From Fidelibacterota bacterium (lineage in GTDB: Bacteria; Fidelibacterota; Marinisomatia; SCGC-AAA003-L08; D37C17): a DNA stretch of 40,855 bases. Position numbers and translations under genes: made by a program. Within the stretch, counting starts at the first letter, position 1. Every line of letters starts with the position of its first letter. This document shows, one piece after another, positions 27,325 to 34,601 of this stretch. The notes below the pieces were generated by a model. It was not told where the DNA came from and searched no databases. It was given only the letters and a program-made list of their open reading frames with translations. The stretch is from positions 65,949 to 106,803 of the forward strand of contig PBGO01000024.1 in assembly GCA_002719095.1 (NCBI GenBank). The letters run 5' to 3'.

Positions 27325-27756
27325 TTAATTAATTATTTTACCAAATTCGTCCCAGCTCATAATTTCTGATTCCTTTCTGTTAAACTTATACATTGTTTGC
27401 GTTTTGAGTTTACCTGAAGGATAATACCAACGTTCAAATCCGTTTTTTTGACCATAAAAGTAATTGATTGAATGCATAATTGTACCATCATCGTAGAATG
27501 ACTCCCAAAGTCCATGTAATTTACCATTCTCGTAATTTGCTCTTGATATTAATATACAATTTTTATTCCACCTCAGCATTTCACCATCAAATTTGCTATT
27601 GAAATAAGAAATACTATGCTTGGGGCATCCATTGGGGAAATATTCAATTTCATTTTTACGTCCAAATTTTTTAATTAGACTGTCAAAATCAAATTTTGCG
27701 CACCCCGTAAAAAATAGAAAAAATAAAATAATAAAATATAGCCTAATTCTAGCCAT
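27325..27756 (-). CDS. Lipoprotein with MORN-type (YwqK-like) repeats
   Basis: The 143-residue protein has a classical lipoprotein signal (FFLFFTGC, Cys19). It continues with short repeats of the MORN_2 type found in YwqK-like proteins: EYFPNGCPKHSISYFN, NGKLHGLWESFYDDG and YGQKNGFERWYYPSGKLK. Such repeats form beta-hairpin ladders and often occur in surface proteins of this phylum group; the label antitoxin sometimes attached to YwqK-like proteins is not supported here. No function can be assigned. It overlaps the YceI stop by one base (TAATG) and is the last gene of that transcript. Confidence 0.7.
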   Translation of the reverse strand: MARIRLYFIILFFLFFTGCAKFDFDSLIKKFGRKNEIEYFPNGCPKHSISYFNSKFDGEMLRWNKNCILISRANYENGKLHGLWESFYDDGTIMHSINYFYGQKNGFERWYYPSGKLKTQTMYKFNRKESEIMSWDEFGKIIN

Positions 27757-28334
27757 TATCTTTTAGCGGTAACATTAAATTTAAGACTGAAAATATCATC
27801 AATTGCTCTGTCTTGTAAGTTTTCAAAAAATGAGCCTGATCCGTAAGTAATACCAAATAATGTACGATCGATATTTATTATTCCAGAGGCTTTTGCAGTT
27901 GAATCATTAATTGAAATACTAGCAGGAATTATTTTTTTTAAAGCAATATTTTTTATATTCAACTCTCCTTCAACTCCAATATCATCTATTATAAAAAATT
28001 TATGAGAACCAGTAACCTTAAAAGAAGCGGTTGGAAATTCATCTACTTTAAAAAAATCAGTATTCTTTAAATGATTCTCTAATTTTAAATTATATTTTGG
28101 TGACATATCTGTTACTTTAATGCTAGACATGTCAATTATGAATTCACCAGCTATAATTAGACTATCCATAACATCAATAAAACCACTTTTAAACATAATA
28201 GTTCCATAGTGCTCTCCATTGATTTTCTTTCCTGTCCAAACTAACTCAGATTCATCAGGTTGAATATAGTACCGATTTTCTAATGTTAGAATTAATCCGG
28301 TTATAAGCATACATGCAATAAATATTTTATTCAT
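27756..28334 (-). CDS. YceI-like secreted lipid-binding-fold protein
   Basis: The protein of about 192 residues has an N-terminal hydrophobic signal (KIFIACMLITGLILTL) and then the YceI pattern: strand-rich, with LVWTGKKINGEHYGTI, GEFIIDMSSIKVTD, LENHLKNTDFFKVDEFPTASF and a final SLKFNVTAKR. YceI proteins are periplasmic lipocalin-like barrels that bind isoprenoids. The ATG at 28334 is chosen because GGAGGGGGGA runs directly up to it; a TTG at 28346 would place that sequence inside the gene. The 219-base leader region has unusual structure (see separate entries). Confidence 0.85.
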   Translation of the reverse strand: MNKIFIACMLITGLILTLENRYYIQPDESELVWTGKKINGEHYGTIMFKSGFIDVMDSLIIAGEFIIDMSSIKVTDMSPKYNLKLENHLKNTDFFKVDEFPTASFKVTGSHKFFIIDDIGVEGELNIKNIALKKIIPASISINDSTAKASGIINIDRTLFGITYGSGSFFENLQDRAIDDIFSLKFNVTAKR

Positions 28335-28368
28335 TCCCCCCTCCAAATCATTTATAATTTACAAATTA

Positions 28369-28402
28369 ATTAAGAAAACTCCCTTAAAAGAGTTTTCTTA
28401 AT
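28369..28402 (-). terminator. Perfect hairpin in the yceI leader, terminator-like
   Basis: Arms at 28370-28381 and 28390-28401 are exact 12-base complements (TTAAGAAAACTC and its partner), plus one A-T pair outside, around an 8-base loop. On the minus strand the 3' arm is U-rich but there is no long U-run after it. It lies 35 bases before the yceI start, so it could attenuate yceI or terminate upstream transcripts. Confidence 0.5.
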
Positions 28403-28404
28403 CG

Positions 28405-28478
28405 TTTACCATAGCGCAAAAGCCAGTTGAGGAATAAGATGTAGGCAGAGAAATTTAATCTCTAAATCTTATGGTAAA
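28405..28478 (-). ncRNA. Predicted structured leader RNA upstream of yceI
   Basis: A closing stem pairs 28405-28413 (TTTACCATA) with 28470-28478 (TATGGTAAA), nine perfect pairs. Inside it, 28434-28440 pairs with 28466-28472 (partly competing with the closing stem), and 28447-28451 pairs with 28459-28463 around a 7-base loop. GCC at 28422 and GGC at 28444 could add a tertiary contact. The element lies between a predicted promoter and the hairpin at 28369. It matches no riboswitch class I recognise, and the strand is inferred from context only. Confidence 0.4.
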
Positions 28479-28520
28479 AATATATATGAAAATCTAGAAA
28501 TTTAAATTGATGTAAATCAC
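28479..28520 (-). promoter_or_regulatory. Possible FNR/CRP-type activated promoter of yceI
   Basis: TTGATGTAAATCAC at 28507-28520 matches nine of ten fixed positions of the FNR consensus (TTGAT, four bases, ATCAA). If the box centre is at -41.5, the start would be near 28472 and TATATT at 28484-28479 falls exactly at -10. The leader RNA would begin at that point. A perfect 10-base inverted repeat (28501-28510 with 28527-28536) overlaps the box and may be an alternative operator or hairpin, so the assignment is tentative. Confidence 0.35.
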
Positions 28521-28553
28521 AGTAATTCAATTTAAACCTGAAAGCTAAGAATT

Positions 28554-29033
28554 TTAATTTTTACCATCTTTTTTTACCCTTTGGATATGAAAAAACTCTT
28601 GAATAATTTGCAAGCACTCATTCTGCATTACACCACCCACAACTGCTGCTCTGTGTGGAAACTTTGGACTACTGCATAGTTGGTATAATGAAGCGGCGCA
28701 TCCATAATTTTTATCATAAACTCCAAAAATAACCATTTTAATTCTTGAATTTACTATTGCACCTGCGCACATCAAACATGGTTCTTTTGTAACATAAAGC
28801 GTACAATCATCCAACCTCCAATCATCTTGACTACTTGCAGCTGAAGTAATGGCAATCATTTCAGCATGAGCTGTTGCATCTTTAAGAGTTTCAGTTTGGT
28901 TATAGCCTCTTCCTATAATTTTATTATTTTTGACAACTATAGCTCCTATAGGAACCTCATCGCACTCAAAGGCTTTTTCAGCTTCTCTGAATGCTATTCT
29001 CATCCATTGTAATCTTTTGTTTTTAATATCCAT
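28554..29033 (-). CDS. tadA: tRNA-specific adenosine deaminase
   Basis: TadA converts A34 to inosine in the anticodon of tRNA-Arg(ACG), needed to read CGC and CGA codons. The 159-residue protein has the zinc-site motifs TAHAEMIAI (His56, Glu58) and EPCLMCAGA (Cys86, Cys89) and the usual length. It overlaps rsmE by 11 bases. Its substrate, a tRNA-Arg with anticodon ACG, is encoded about 2 kb away at 30993-31066. The product could in principle be a guanine deaminase relative, but PCLMCAGAI favours TadA. Confidence 0.93.
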   Translation of the reverse strand: MDIKNKRLQWMRIAFREAEKAFECDEVPIGAIVVKNNKIIGRGYNQTETLKDATAHAEMIAITSAASSQDDWRLDDCTLYVTKEPCLMCAGAIVNSRIKMVIFGVYDKNYGCAASLYQLCSSPKFPHRAAVVGGVMQNECLQIIQEFFHIQRVKKDGKN

Positions 29034-29730
29034 TTATGTAATTAAACGAAACAGATGTCATAATTGCAGCTGTTTCTGTTCTGAGCCGCCTATCACCTAA
29101 ACTTACTGGTTTAAATTTATGCTTTAGCGCAAAGTCAATTTCTTTTGGACAAAAATCGCCCTCTGGTCCAATGATTATGCAAGTATTTTGGTTAGATTTC
29201 AGTTGATCATACATCATGTCTCGTTCACCTTTTTCTATGTGTGGTATTAATTTCTGCGAATCATTGACTGAAATTATAAAATCGCCAAATGTATTAAACT
29301 CATCAATTATGAGCTTATACCTAGAATATGATTGCTTCATTGCAGATATAGCTATTTTTTCACACCTATCAATTTTATTTTTTTTTCGAACTGTTCTTTC
29401 AGTGAAAATAAAACTTAATTTATATACCCCCATCTCAACTAATTTCTCAACTAACCAATCAATTCGGTCCTGATTTTTGGGTGGAGCAACAGCCAAGTGA
29501 AGTTTATACTTGTTTCTTTCTTTAAAATCTGTGTTATTAATTTTTAATCTACATTTTTGAAAATCATCATCTACTATTGAACAATTGTATAAATTTCCCC
29601 TACCATCTAGAACATTAACTTTATCCCTTATTTTATGCCTGAGAACTTTTATACAGTGTCTGGATTCAATTTCAGATAAAATAATTTCACCTGATTTTGA
29701 TACCGCTCTTCCGTAAAAAGGAATTTTCAT
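29023..29730 (-). CDS. rsmE: 16S rRNA (uracil-1498-N3) methyltransferase
   Basis: RsmE methylates U1498 of 16S rRNA using S-adenosylmethionine. The 235-residue protein is a SPOUT-class methyltransferase with IIIGPEGDFCPKEIDFAL and the knot end LGDRRLRTETAAIM, plus the N-terminal PUA-like region with HCIKVLRHK. It overlaps the phosphodiesterase stop by four bases (ATGA) and tadA by 11. The three genes form one transcript with two translation-related enzymes at its end. Confidence 0.93.
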   Translation of the reverse strand: MKIPFYGRAVSKSGEIILSEIESRHCIKVLRHKIRDKVNVLDGRGNLYNCSIVDDDFQKCRLKINNTDFKERNKYKLHLAVAPPKNQDRIDWLVEKLVEMGVYKLSFIFTERTVRKKNKIDRCEKIAISAMKQSYSRYKLIIDEFNTFGDFIISVNDSQKLIPHIEKGERDMMYDQLKSNQNTCIIIGPEGDFCPKEIDFALKHKFKPVSLGDRRLRTETAAIMTSVSFNYINGY

Positions 29731-30953
29731 CTAAAAATTTCTCTAACCTCATTAATATCTCCATCAATATTTTTGAACTCTGGAATCCCTAAAATTTTAC
29801 AAATTATAGGGTATATATGGATATTTTCAAAAGAATCAACTTCTTGATTTCTATTGAAAGCAGGACCCATAGCATAAAATATACCATGAGTATCAGTATA
29901 CCGAGGATCATATCCATGCATACCATTAAGTGTGTTACCTACTTTGCTACTATTTGCATCATCAGTAATAAACCAACCATTGTGAGCAACCAATAAGAAG
30001 TCAGGAGAATCTTCATTGATATAATTATATTTTTTTGGAATTTTTTCTTTCTCGTAAACATCCATAAATTCTATAAAATCAATATGTTTTAAAATTTCTT
30101 TTTTAGAATATTTTGTTTTTTTTAAAATATTTTTAAATGACCACTTTGCCTTTTTTTCATTTATCATTCCGATTGCTCCACCTCCATGGAATTCAATCAT
30201 GTTCAAAGGTAAAAAATCTTCTATGTATATCAATTTCTCTCTCGTAACAGTAGACATTCCGTGGTCACTAACGACAATTAAATTAATTTTATCTTTAATT
30301 TTCAACGAATCTAATCCCTTAAGTAAATATCCCAATAACTGATCAGACTGAGTAATTGCATCAGCTACTTCCATTGATTCAGGCCCAAACATATGTCCAG
30401 AATGATCAGGTTCACTAAAGTAGAGAAGTGTCAAATTAGGAATTTTACTTTCTGGATATTGATACCATTTGATAACTGAATCAATTCTAGAGGTAAAAGA
30501 TACAGAGGAATCATATTGTTTATAAATCGAGGGTGTCATTCCTTCAGCCTCAGAACCTACCCAAAAATATGAAGCAGACTTCAAATCGTTCTGCTCACAA
30601 GTGATCCATATTGGTTCGGAGCCATAAAAAGAACTATCTGTAACCGTTTTTTTATCGTACATTGAGTAAACTTTTCCAAGTGTTTTGCTATAAAATTTGT
30701 TTGCGATGATTTTGTGTTTGTTAGCATATGAACCAGTCGCAATTGAGTAATGATTGGGAAATGTGAGTGTAGGAAATATTGGAATCAAAGATTTAGCTTT
30801 CACACCATTTTTTTTAATCTTATCAAAGTTTGGAGTATCAACAAAAGAAGAATAGTCATGCCTAAAACCATCAAACGATACAAGTAAAACATACTCTTTA
30901 GAAAATATAAAAGAAGTACATAAAAATATTATAAATAGATTGTTTAGAGCCAT
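29727..30953 (-). CDS. Secreted type I phosphodiesterase/nucleotide pyrophosphatase (ENPP-like)
   Basis: The enzyme belongs to the alkaline phosphatase superfamily, NPP branch, which hydrolyses phosphodiester or pyrophosphate bonds with two zinc ions. After a signal peptide (about 1-18) the sequence LLVSFDGFRHDY carries metal ligand Asp28, and FPTLTFPNHYSIATG carries the nucleophile Thr64. Further ligands appear in SEPDHSGHMFGPES, VVSDHGMS and MHGYD. At 408 residues it has only the catalytic domain, with no sorting domain, so it is probably periplasmic. A role in scavenging phosphate from extracellular nucleotides is inferred. Confidence 0.9.
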   Translation of the reverse strand: MALNNLFIIFLCTSFIFSKEYVLLVSFDGFRHDYSSFVDTPNFDKIKKNGVKAKSLIPIFPTLTFPNHYSIATGSYANKHKIIANKFYSKTLGKVYSMYDKKTVTDSSFYGSEPIWITCEQNDLKSASYFWVGSEAEGMTPSIYKQYDSSVSFTSRIDSVIKWYQYPESKIPNLTLLYFSEPDHSGHMFGPESMEVADAITQSDQLLGYLLKGLDSLKIKDKINLIVVSDHGMSTVTREKLIYIEDFLPLNMIEFHGGGAIGMINEKKAKWSFKNILKKTKYSKKEILKHIDFIEFMDVYEKEKIPKKYNYINEDSPDFLLVAHNGWFITDDANSSKVGNTLNGMHGYDPRYTDTHGIFYAMGPAFNRNQEVDSFENIHIYPIICKILGIPEFKNIDGDINEVREIFR

Positions 30954-30992
30954 TATATTAAACCTTTTCTTTAACTAAATTTTAAATTGTTG

Positions 30993-31066
30993 TACACCCG
31001 ATAGGATTCGAACCTATAACCTCTTGTTCCGTAGACAAGTGCTCTATCCAATTGAGCTACGGGTGC
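30993..31066 (-). tRNA. tRNA-Arg (anticodon ACG)
   Basis: A full cloverleaf can be drawn on the minus strand. The acceptor arms are GCACCCG and CGGGTGT, with a G-U closing pair and discriminator A. The D arm contains AGCTCAATTGGATAGAGC, and the anticodon stem is CTTGT/ACAAG with loop CTACGGA. The T arm TATAGGTTCGAATCCTA contains the invariant TTCGAAT. The anticodon is at 31030-31032. CCA is not encoded. A34 should be edited to inosine by TadA. Confidence 0.97.
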
Positions 31067-31133
31067 ATAGAAAGATAAAATTTAACATATTTTATTTTTT
31101 TTTCTTTGCTTTTTGTAGCAAATTATCAACTGA

Positions 31134-31721
31134 ATGATTTATACACGAATATTAATTATATGCATATTTATACCTCTTTTTTCAATTGAAATTGAAATAC
31201 CAAGATTCGCTAGGAATGAAACATCCAAGGACTTCAAAGCGTACGGAACAATTGAATTTGGAGATAGTAAACAATTTATTCAGACCAAGCTAAAAGAAAA
31301 TGAAATCTACAGAAATAATGATGATGGTGCCTATATAATCAATTTATTTGATGCTCCCTTTGAAATTATTTTCATTTATGGCTCTAATAAAAGAAAACCT
31401 ACTTTCCTCAAAACAATAAGATTGAGCCTTCACTCAATTATTGACAGTCATATATCAACATCGATAATTTCTGCATTTAATGAAAAATATGGAGAAGCTG
31501 AAAAATTTTATATCAACTCAAATGATGATATTAAAGAATATTATAGATGGAACGATGCAGATAAAGACATACACTTTGATTTTGATGGACTAAATATCCA
31601 GATTACTATTGAATCAAAGCATTTTAATAAACTTTCTCAAAAATCTCAAAATAAAGATACTTTAGATTCCAACAAACTAAAAGAATCTAGGCAAAGAGAT
31701 CAACTAAAAAAATTATTCTAA
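31134..31721 (+). CDS. Secreted protein of unknown function
   Basis: I do not recognise this 195-residue protein. It begins with a likely signal peptide (ILIICIFIPLFSIEIEI). A mixed alpha/beta region follows, with repeated patterns such as GTIEFGDSKQFIQTKL, FEIIFIYGSNKRKPTFLK and FNEKYGEAEKFY that resemble small periplasmic domains where a protein is compared with a short ligand. The tail is charged and coil-like (about 165-195). It is transcribed divergently from tRNA-Arg and lies upstream of the transglutaminase-like gene, separated by about 110 bases, so it may be a single-gene unit. Confidence 0.7.
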   Translation: MIYTRILIICIFIPLFSIEIEIPRFARNETSKDFKAYGTIEFGDSKQFIQTKLKENEIYRNNDDGAYIINLFDAPFEIIFIYGSNKRKPTFLKTIRLSLHSIIDSHISTSIISAFNEKYGEAEKFYINSNDDIKEYYRWNDADKDIHFDFDGLNIQITIESKHFNKLSQKSQNKDTLDSNKLKESRQRDQLKKLF

Positions 31722-31833
31722 ATGAAATACATTAGCTTTACATGATTACCCCCAGAAGCTTCCAGTTTGGAAAGCCACAATTTAAAAAAAATAATATAAA
31801 TACAACTTCCTCGTTTAAAAAATGGAGAATCAA

Positions 31834-32913
31834 ATGAGTAAACCAATAAGTTACCTAGCAGTACTTGCTACCTTGATTATATGCTTAAATATCTTTACAA
31901 CTGACACTAGCTCTAGGTCAGTAAATTTTCAGTATAATGTCAAGCTTAAAGAAAGTAATGATAAAGTTGAGGTTTGGATTCCAATACCTCAAACTAATGA
32001 GGTTCAAACAGTATCAAATGTACATTTAACAAATAAACAAGAAATGCAGTGCGAAGAACTGGAAGAAAAAAAGCATAATAACAAGTACTACTATTGCTCA
32101 GCTGACATGTTGAAAGAAGAAACAATTTTAAATCTGAGTGTTGATGTTATAAGATACGAACATAGCACAGTAAATTATGAAAATGTTAACCCCGATAATT
32201 ATGACAAAGGGACGAACAACTCAACAGTATTTGAAGGTAAAGTTTTTGAAAAAATCATAAACGAAGCAAATCTTTCAAGAAACAATATTGATAAAATTTA
32301 TGAATATGTATTATCTGGAATGCACTACGGAAAGCCGACTGAAGATACTAATGATAAGAACTATAAATACTTTAACGGCAAGAACCCAAAAACAGATCAA
32401 GAATGGCTTCCTGATACAATAACCTATGGAAGAAAAGGTGTTTCTAAAAAAGACCTAGTTAAGGTATACAATCAAGCTAGAAGGAATAAAACCAACTTTA
32501 CTTATGGAAATGGAAACTCCCAATATGCATGCGACATAGGTGTTGGAAACTGTACCGACTACCATTCATACTTTATGTCGCTATGTAGAACACTCGACAT
32601 TCCTGCAAGATTCCACATGGGGTTCTCAATTCCAAATATTAAAGATGAATCACAAGGAAAAGTTGGAGGATATCATTGTTGGGCTGACTATTATATTGAT
32701 GGAAAAGGATGGACTCCTGTTGATATATCGGAGGCAGATAAAGATCCAAGCCTTGCAGACTACTTTAACGGAAATGTAAATCAACACAGAATAGAGTTTG
32801 TTGTAGGAAGAGATATAGAGTTGAAGAACAGAAATAATCCAGAAAATTTTTTCGTTTACCCTATTGTTAATGGTACTGAGTATTCAAAATCATTTTATTA
32901 TAAAAATTTATAA
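31834..32913 (+). CDS. Secreted transglutaminase-like (papain-fold) protein
   Basis: A protein of about 359 residues with an N-terminal hydrophobic signal (ISYLAVLATLIICLNIF). A beta-rich region with WIPIPQTNEVQ precedes the transglutaminase core. The Cys-His-Asp triad is complete: Cys240 in GVGNCTDYHSYFMSLCR, His281 in GGYHCWADYYI and Asp297 in TPVDISEAD. Bacterial members can be proteases or amidases as well as cross-linkers, so the reaction is unknown. The ATG at 31834 is preferred because GGAG lies seven bases before it; an ATG at 31822 is also in frame. A strong terminator follows directly. Confidence 0.85.
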   Translation: MSKPISYLAVLATLIICLNIFTTDTSSRSVNFQYNVKLKESNDKVEVWIPIPQTNEVQTVSNVHLTNKQEMQCEELEEKKHNNKYYYCSADMLKEETILNLSVDVIRYEHSTVNYENVNPDNYDKGTNNSTVFEGKVFEKIINEANLSRNNIDKIYEYVLSGMHYGKPTEDTNDKNYKYFNGKNPKTDQEWLPDTITYGRKGVSKKDLVKVYNQARRNKTNFTYGNGNSQYACDIGVGNCTDYHSYFMSLCRTLDIPARFHMGFSIPNIKDESQGKVGGYHCWADYYIDGKGWTPVDISEADKDPSLADYFNGNVNQHRIEFVVGRDIELKNRNNPENFFVYPIVNGTEYSKSFYYKNL

Positions 32914-32917
32914 AAAT

Positions 32918-32952
32918 AAAAAAAGGGGATATAAAAATATATCCCCTTTTTT
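32918..32952. terminator. Bidirectional rho-independent terminator
   Basis: GGGGATATA (32925-32933) pairs with TATATCCCC (32938-32946) around an AAAA loop. An A-run precedes it and a T-run follows it, so it works in both directions. It separates the rightward transglutaminase gene from the leftward selenoprotein-candidate gene. Confidence 0.92.
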
Positions 32953-32973
32953 AATCTAATATAATAGATAATT

Positions 32974-34527
32974 TTATTTCATTAAGACAGCTTTCATACT
33001 TTGTATTTGACTGTCATATTGAAATTTTATGTAATAAACTCCTGATGGTAAATTAGCAGCATTCCATTGATATGAATGATTGCCTGCGCGTTGAAAGCCT
33101 TCAAAAATCACACCTACTTCCCTACCATTTAAATCATACGCTGATAAAATAACGTTTGAATCATTTGGTATGTTAAACTCTATCTCAGTTGTGGGATTAA
33201 ATGGATTTGGGTATATCTTGTTCAGACCATATAGCTCAGTGCTATTTGAAACAGTCATGTCATTGTCATCAATATAATTTAATGCAATTTGTGAACCTGA
33301 AGAGGATGACAAGGTAACGTTAATTGAATTCAAATCAAGATTTTTTGCGTCCTCAATAACTAATTTAACATTTCTGCTATCAAAGGGGCGATTTAACATT
33401 AATTCGTCAAGAGCTAAAATAGTTAAATTACCAGAATCAAAGTTTGATTGTACTCTGATATGGCTGTTATCGATTAAATACGCATGATAGTTATTATTAG
33501 TTTCAATGTCTATTTGTAATCCTGCTATGTCAACATCAGATGAAATAGATATTTCTAAATCACTATTTATTTTTGTAATTAAAATATCAGCTTTTGATTC
33601 TAAATCAAGAATTCTTGGTGAACCAAGAACCAAATTGATGACCTGAATAATGTCTAAAATATTAACAATATTGTTGTTGTCTATATCAGCATCACTTTTA
33701 GCACAATCAGAAAACGAAGCTGAATTTATACCACCAGAAAGAACCATATTAACTGTTTGAACTATGTCAAGTACATCAACAAGCATATCGTCGTTTATAT
33801 CGCCGTCAATATTACTACAGTCGTCGCAGACATTTCCAATGAAATCACCATCATCGTCACTTTGTTCTGGATTATAGTCATCTGGACAATTATCAACATC
33901 ATTAATTACTCCATCGTCATCTAAATCAGGATTATTACATGGAGCACAATCTTCAAGCATGGAATTAAGTCTATAATTCGCTGAAGCCAAAGTAGTATAA
34001 TTTGACTTAAATCTTACTGTCATAGTATGGTCAATCCAAATCTGATTAGGCATAGATATTACTGTAGGGTCGTAATCATTAGCAAAAAGTGGATAGTATG
34101 TGTAACCACCACCATCATCAGCTATAAAATTATTGGGTATTGATCCTGCAGCAGCCCATTGAGCACAGCTAAAAGGCTGATTATGATCATCTAAATGCGT
34201 AAAAGTAACAACATGCTGACTATAATTACTTGAATTTGGGTCCATCCAATATTCTTCAATGTCTTCCATATCACCTATGGAGTTATAACAACCTCCTCAC
34301 CATGTTGCAGCTAGGTCAATATGAAAAACATAATAATCTCCACCGTTCAATGCCCCATTTAAATCAGATAATTTAAATGATGAAGTTGAACCATTATGTG
34401 GGTTAGCTCCACTACAAATCCCAATAGTATTATTTTGATCTTGCAAACTGACAGTTTGACCAACACTATAATTGGAGAGGGATATTGACAGAAATAATAA
34501 AAAACTTAAAAATTGTTTAATAAACAT
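32974..34527 (-). CDS. Candidate selenocysteine-containing, type IX-secreted thioredoxin-fold protein (in-frame TGA at 34297-34299)
   Basis: One frame runs from the ATG at 34527 (AGGAG five bases upstream) to 32974, broken only by a TGA at codon 77. Read through, it gives 517 residues. They comprise a signal peptide (about 1-23); a thioredoxin-like domain at about 45-210, with FKLSDLNGAL, YYVFHIDLAATW, then Sec77-Gly-Gly-Cys80, a likely cis-Pro160 in ISMPNQIWID, and Cys121; Asp-rich thrombospondin-3-like repeats (DLDDDGVINDVDNCPDD); a dockerin-like pair (DINDDMLVDVLDIVQ, DIDNNNIVNILDII); and a type A sorting domain (IYPNPFNPTTEIEF). The TGA replaces the first Cys of a CxxC motif, the usual site of selenocysteine. 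The alternative is a nonsense mutation, sequencing error, or separate translation from the ATG at 34269. Other TGAs in the window are true stops. The hairpin at 34265-34281 supports recoding. Confidence 0.65.
34265..34281 (-). promoter_or_regulatory. Candidate bacterial SECIS element
   Basis: On the minus strand, TCCATA pairs with TATGGA around the loop GGTGA. The loop starts 22 bases after the TGA. Bacterial SECIS elements need a short hairpin inside the coding region with a G in the first two loop bases and a loop about 16-37 bases from the UGA; all three conditions are met and the loop has the GU used by SelB. A C-G pair outside (with a bulged A) can extend the stem. A second small stem (GGAG with CTCC, loop region GTTAT) begins right after the TGA and would compete. 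Confidence 0.5.
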
Positions 34528-34601
34528 AAGTGCTCCTGGTAAATTTTTTAACTATTATTAATATAATATAAATCGGATTAATATCATATTTCAATTTGTA
34601 A

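Noticed and set aside
27325-27756. Antitoxin role for the YwqK-like lipoprotein
   Set aside because: It has a lipoprotein signal and MORN-type repeats, and no toxin partner is next to it; the name is inherited from annotation of a loosely related family.
31722-31833. Imperfect hairpin (GCTTCC with GGAAAGC) near 31758-31775 as a terminator
   Set aside because: The stem is short with a bulge and there is no T-run after it, so it is too weak to call.
34297-34299. Genome-wide reassignment of TGA (for example to Trp or Gly) as the explanation for the broken frame
   Set aside because: TGA ends sucC, aceF and the DA1-like gene exactly at overlapping starts of the next genes, so it is an ordinary stop in this genome.
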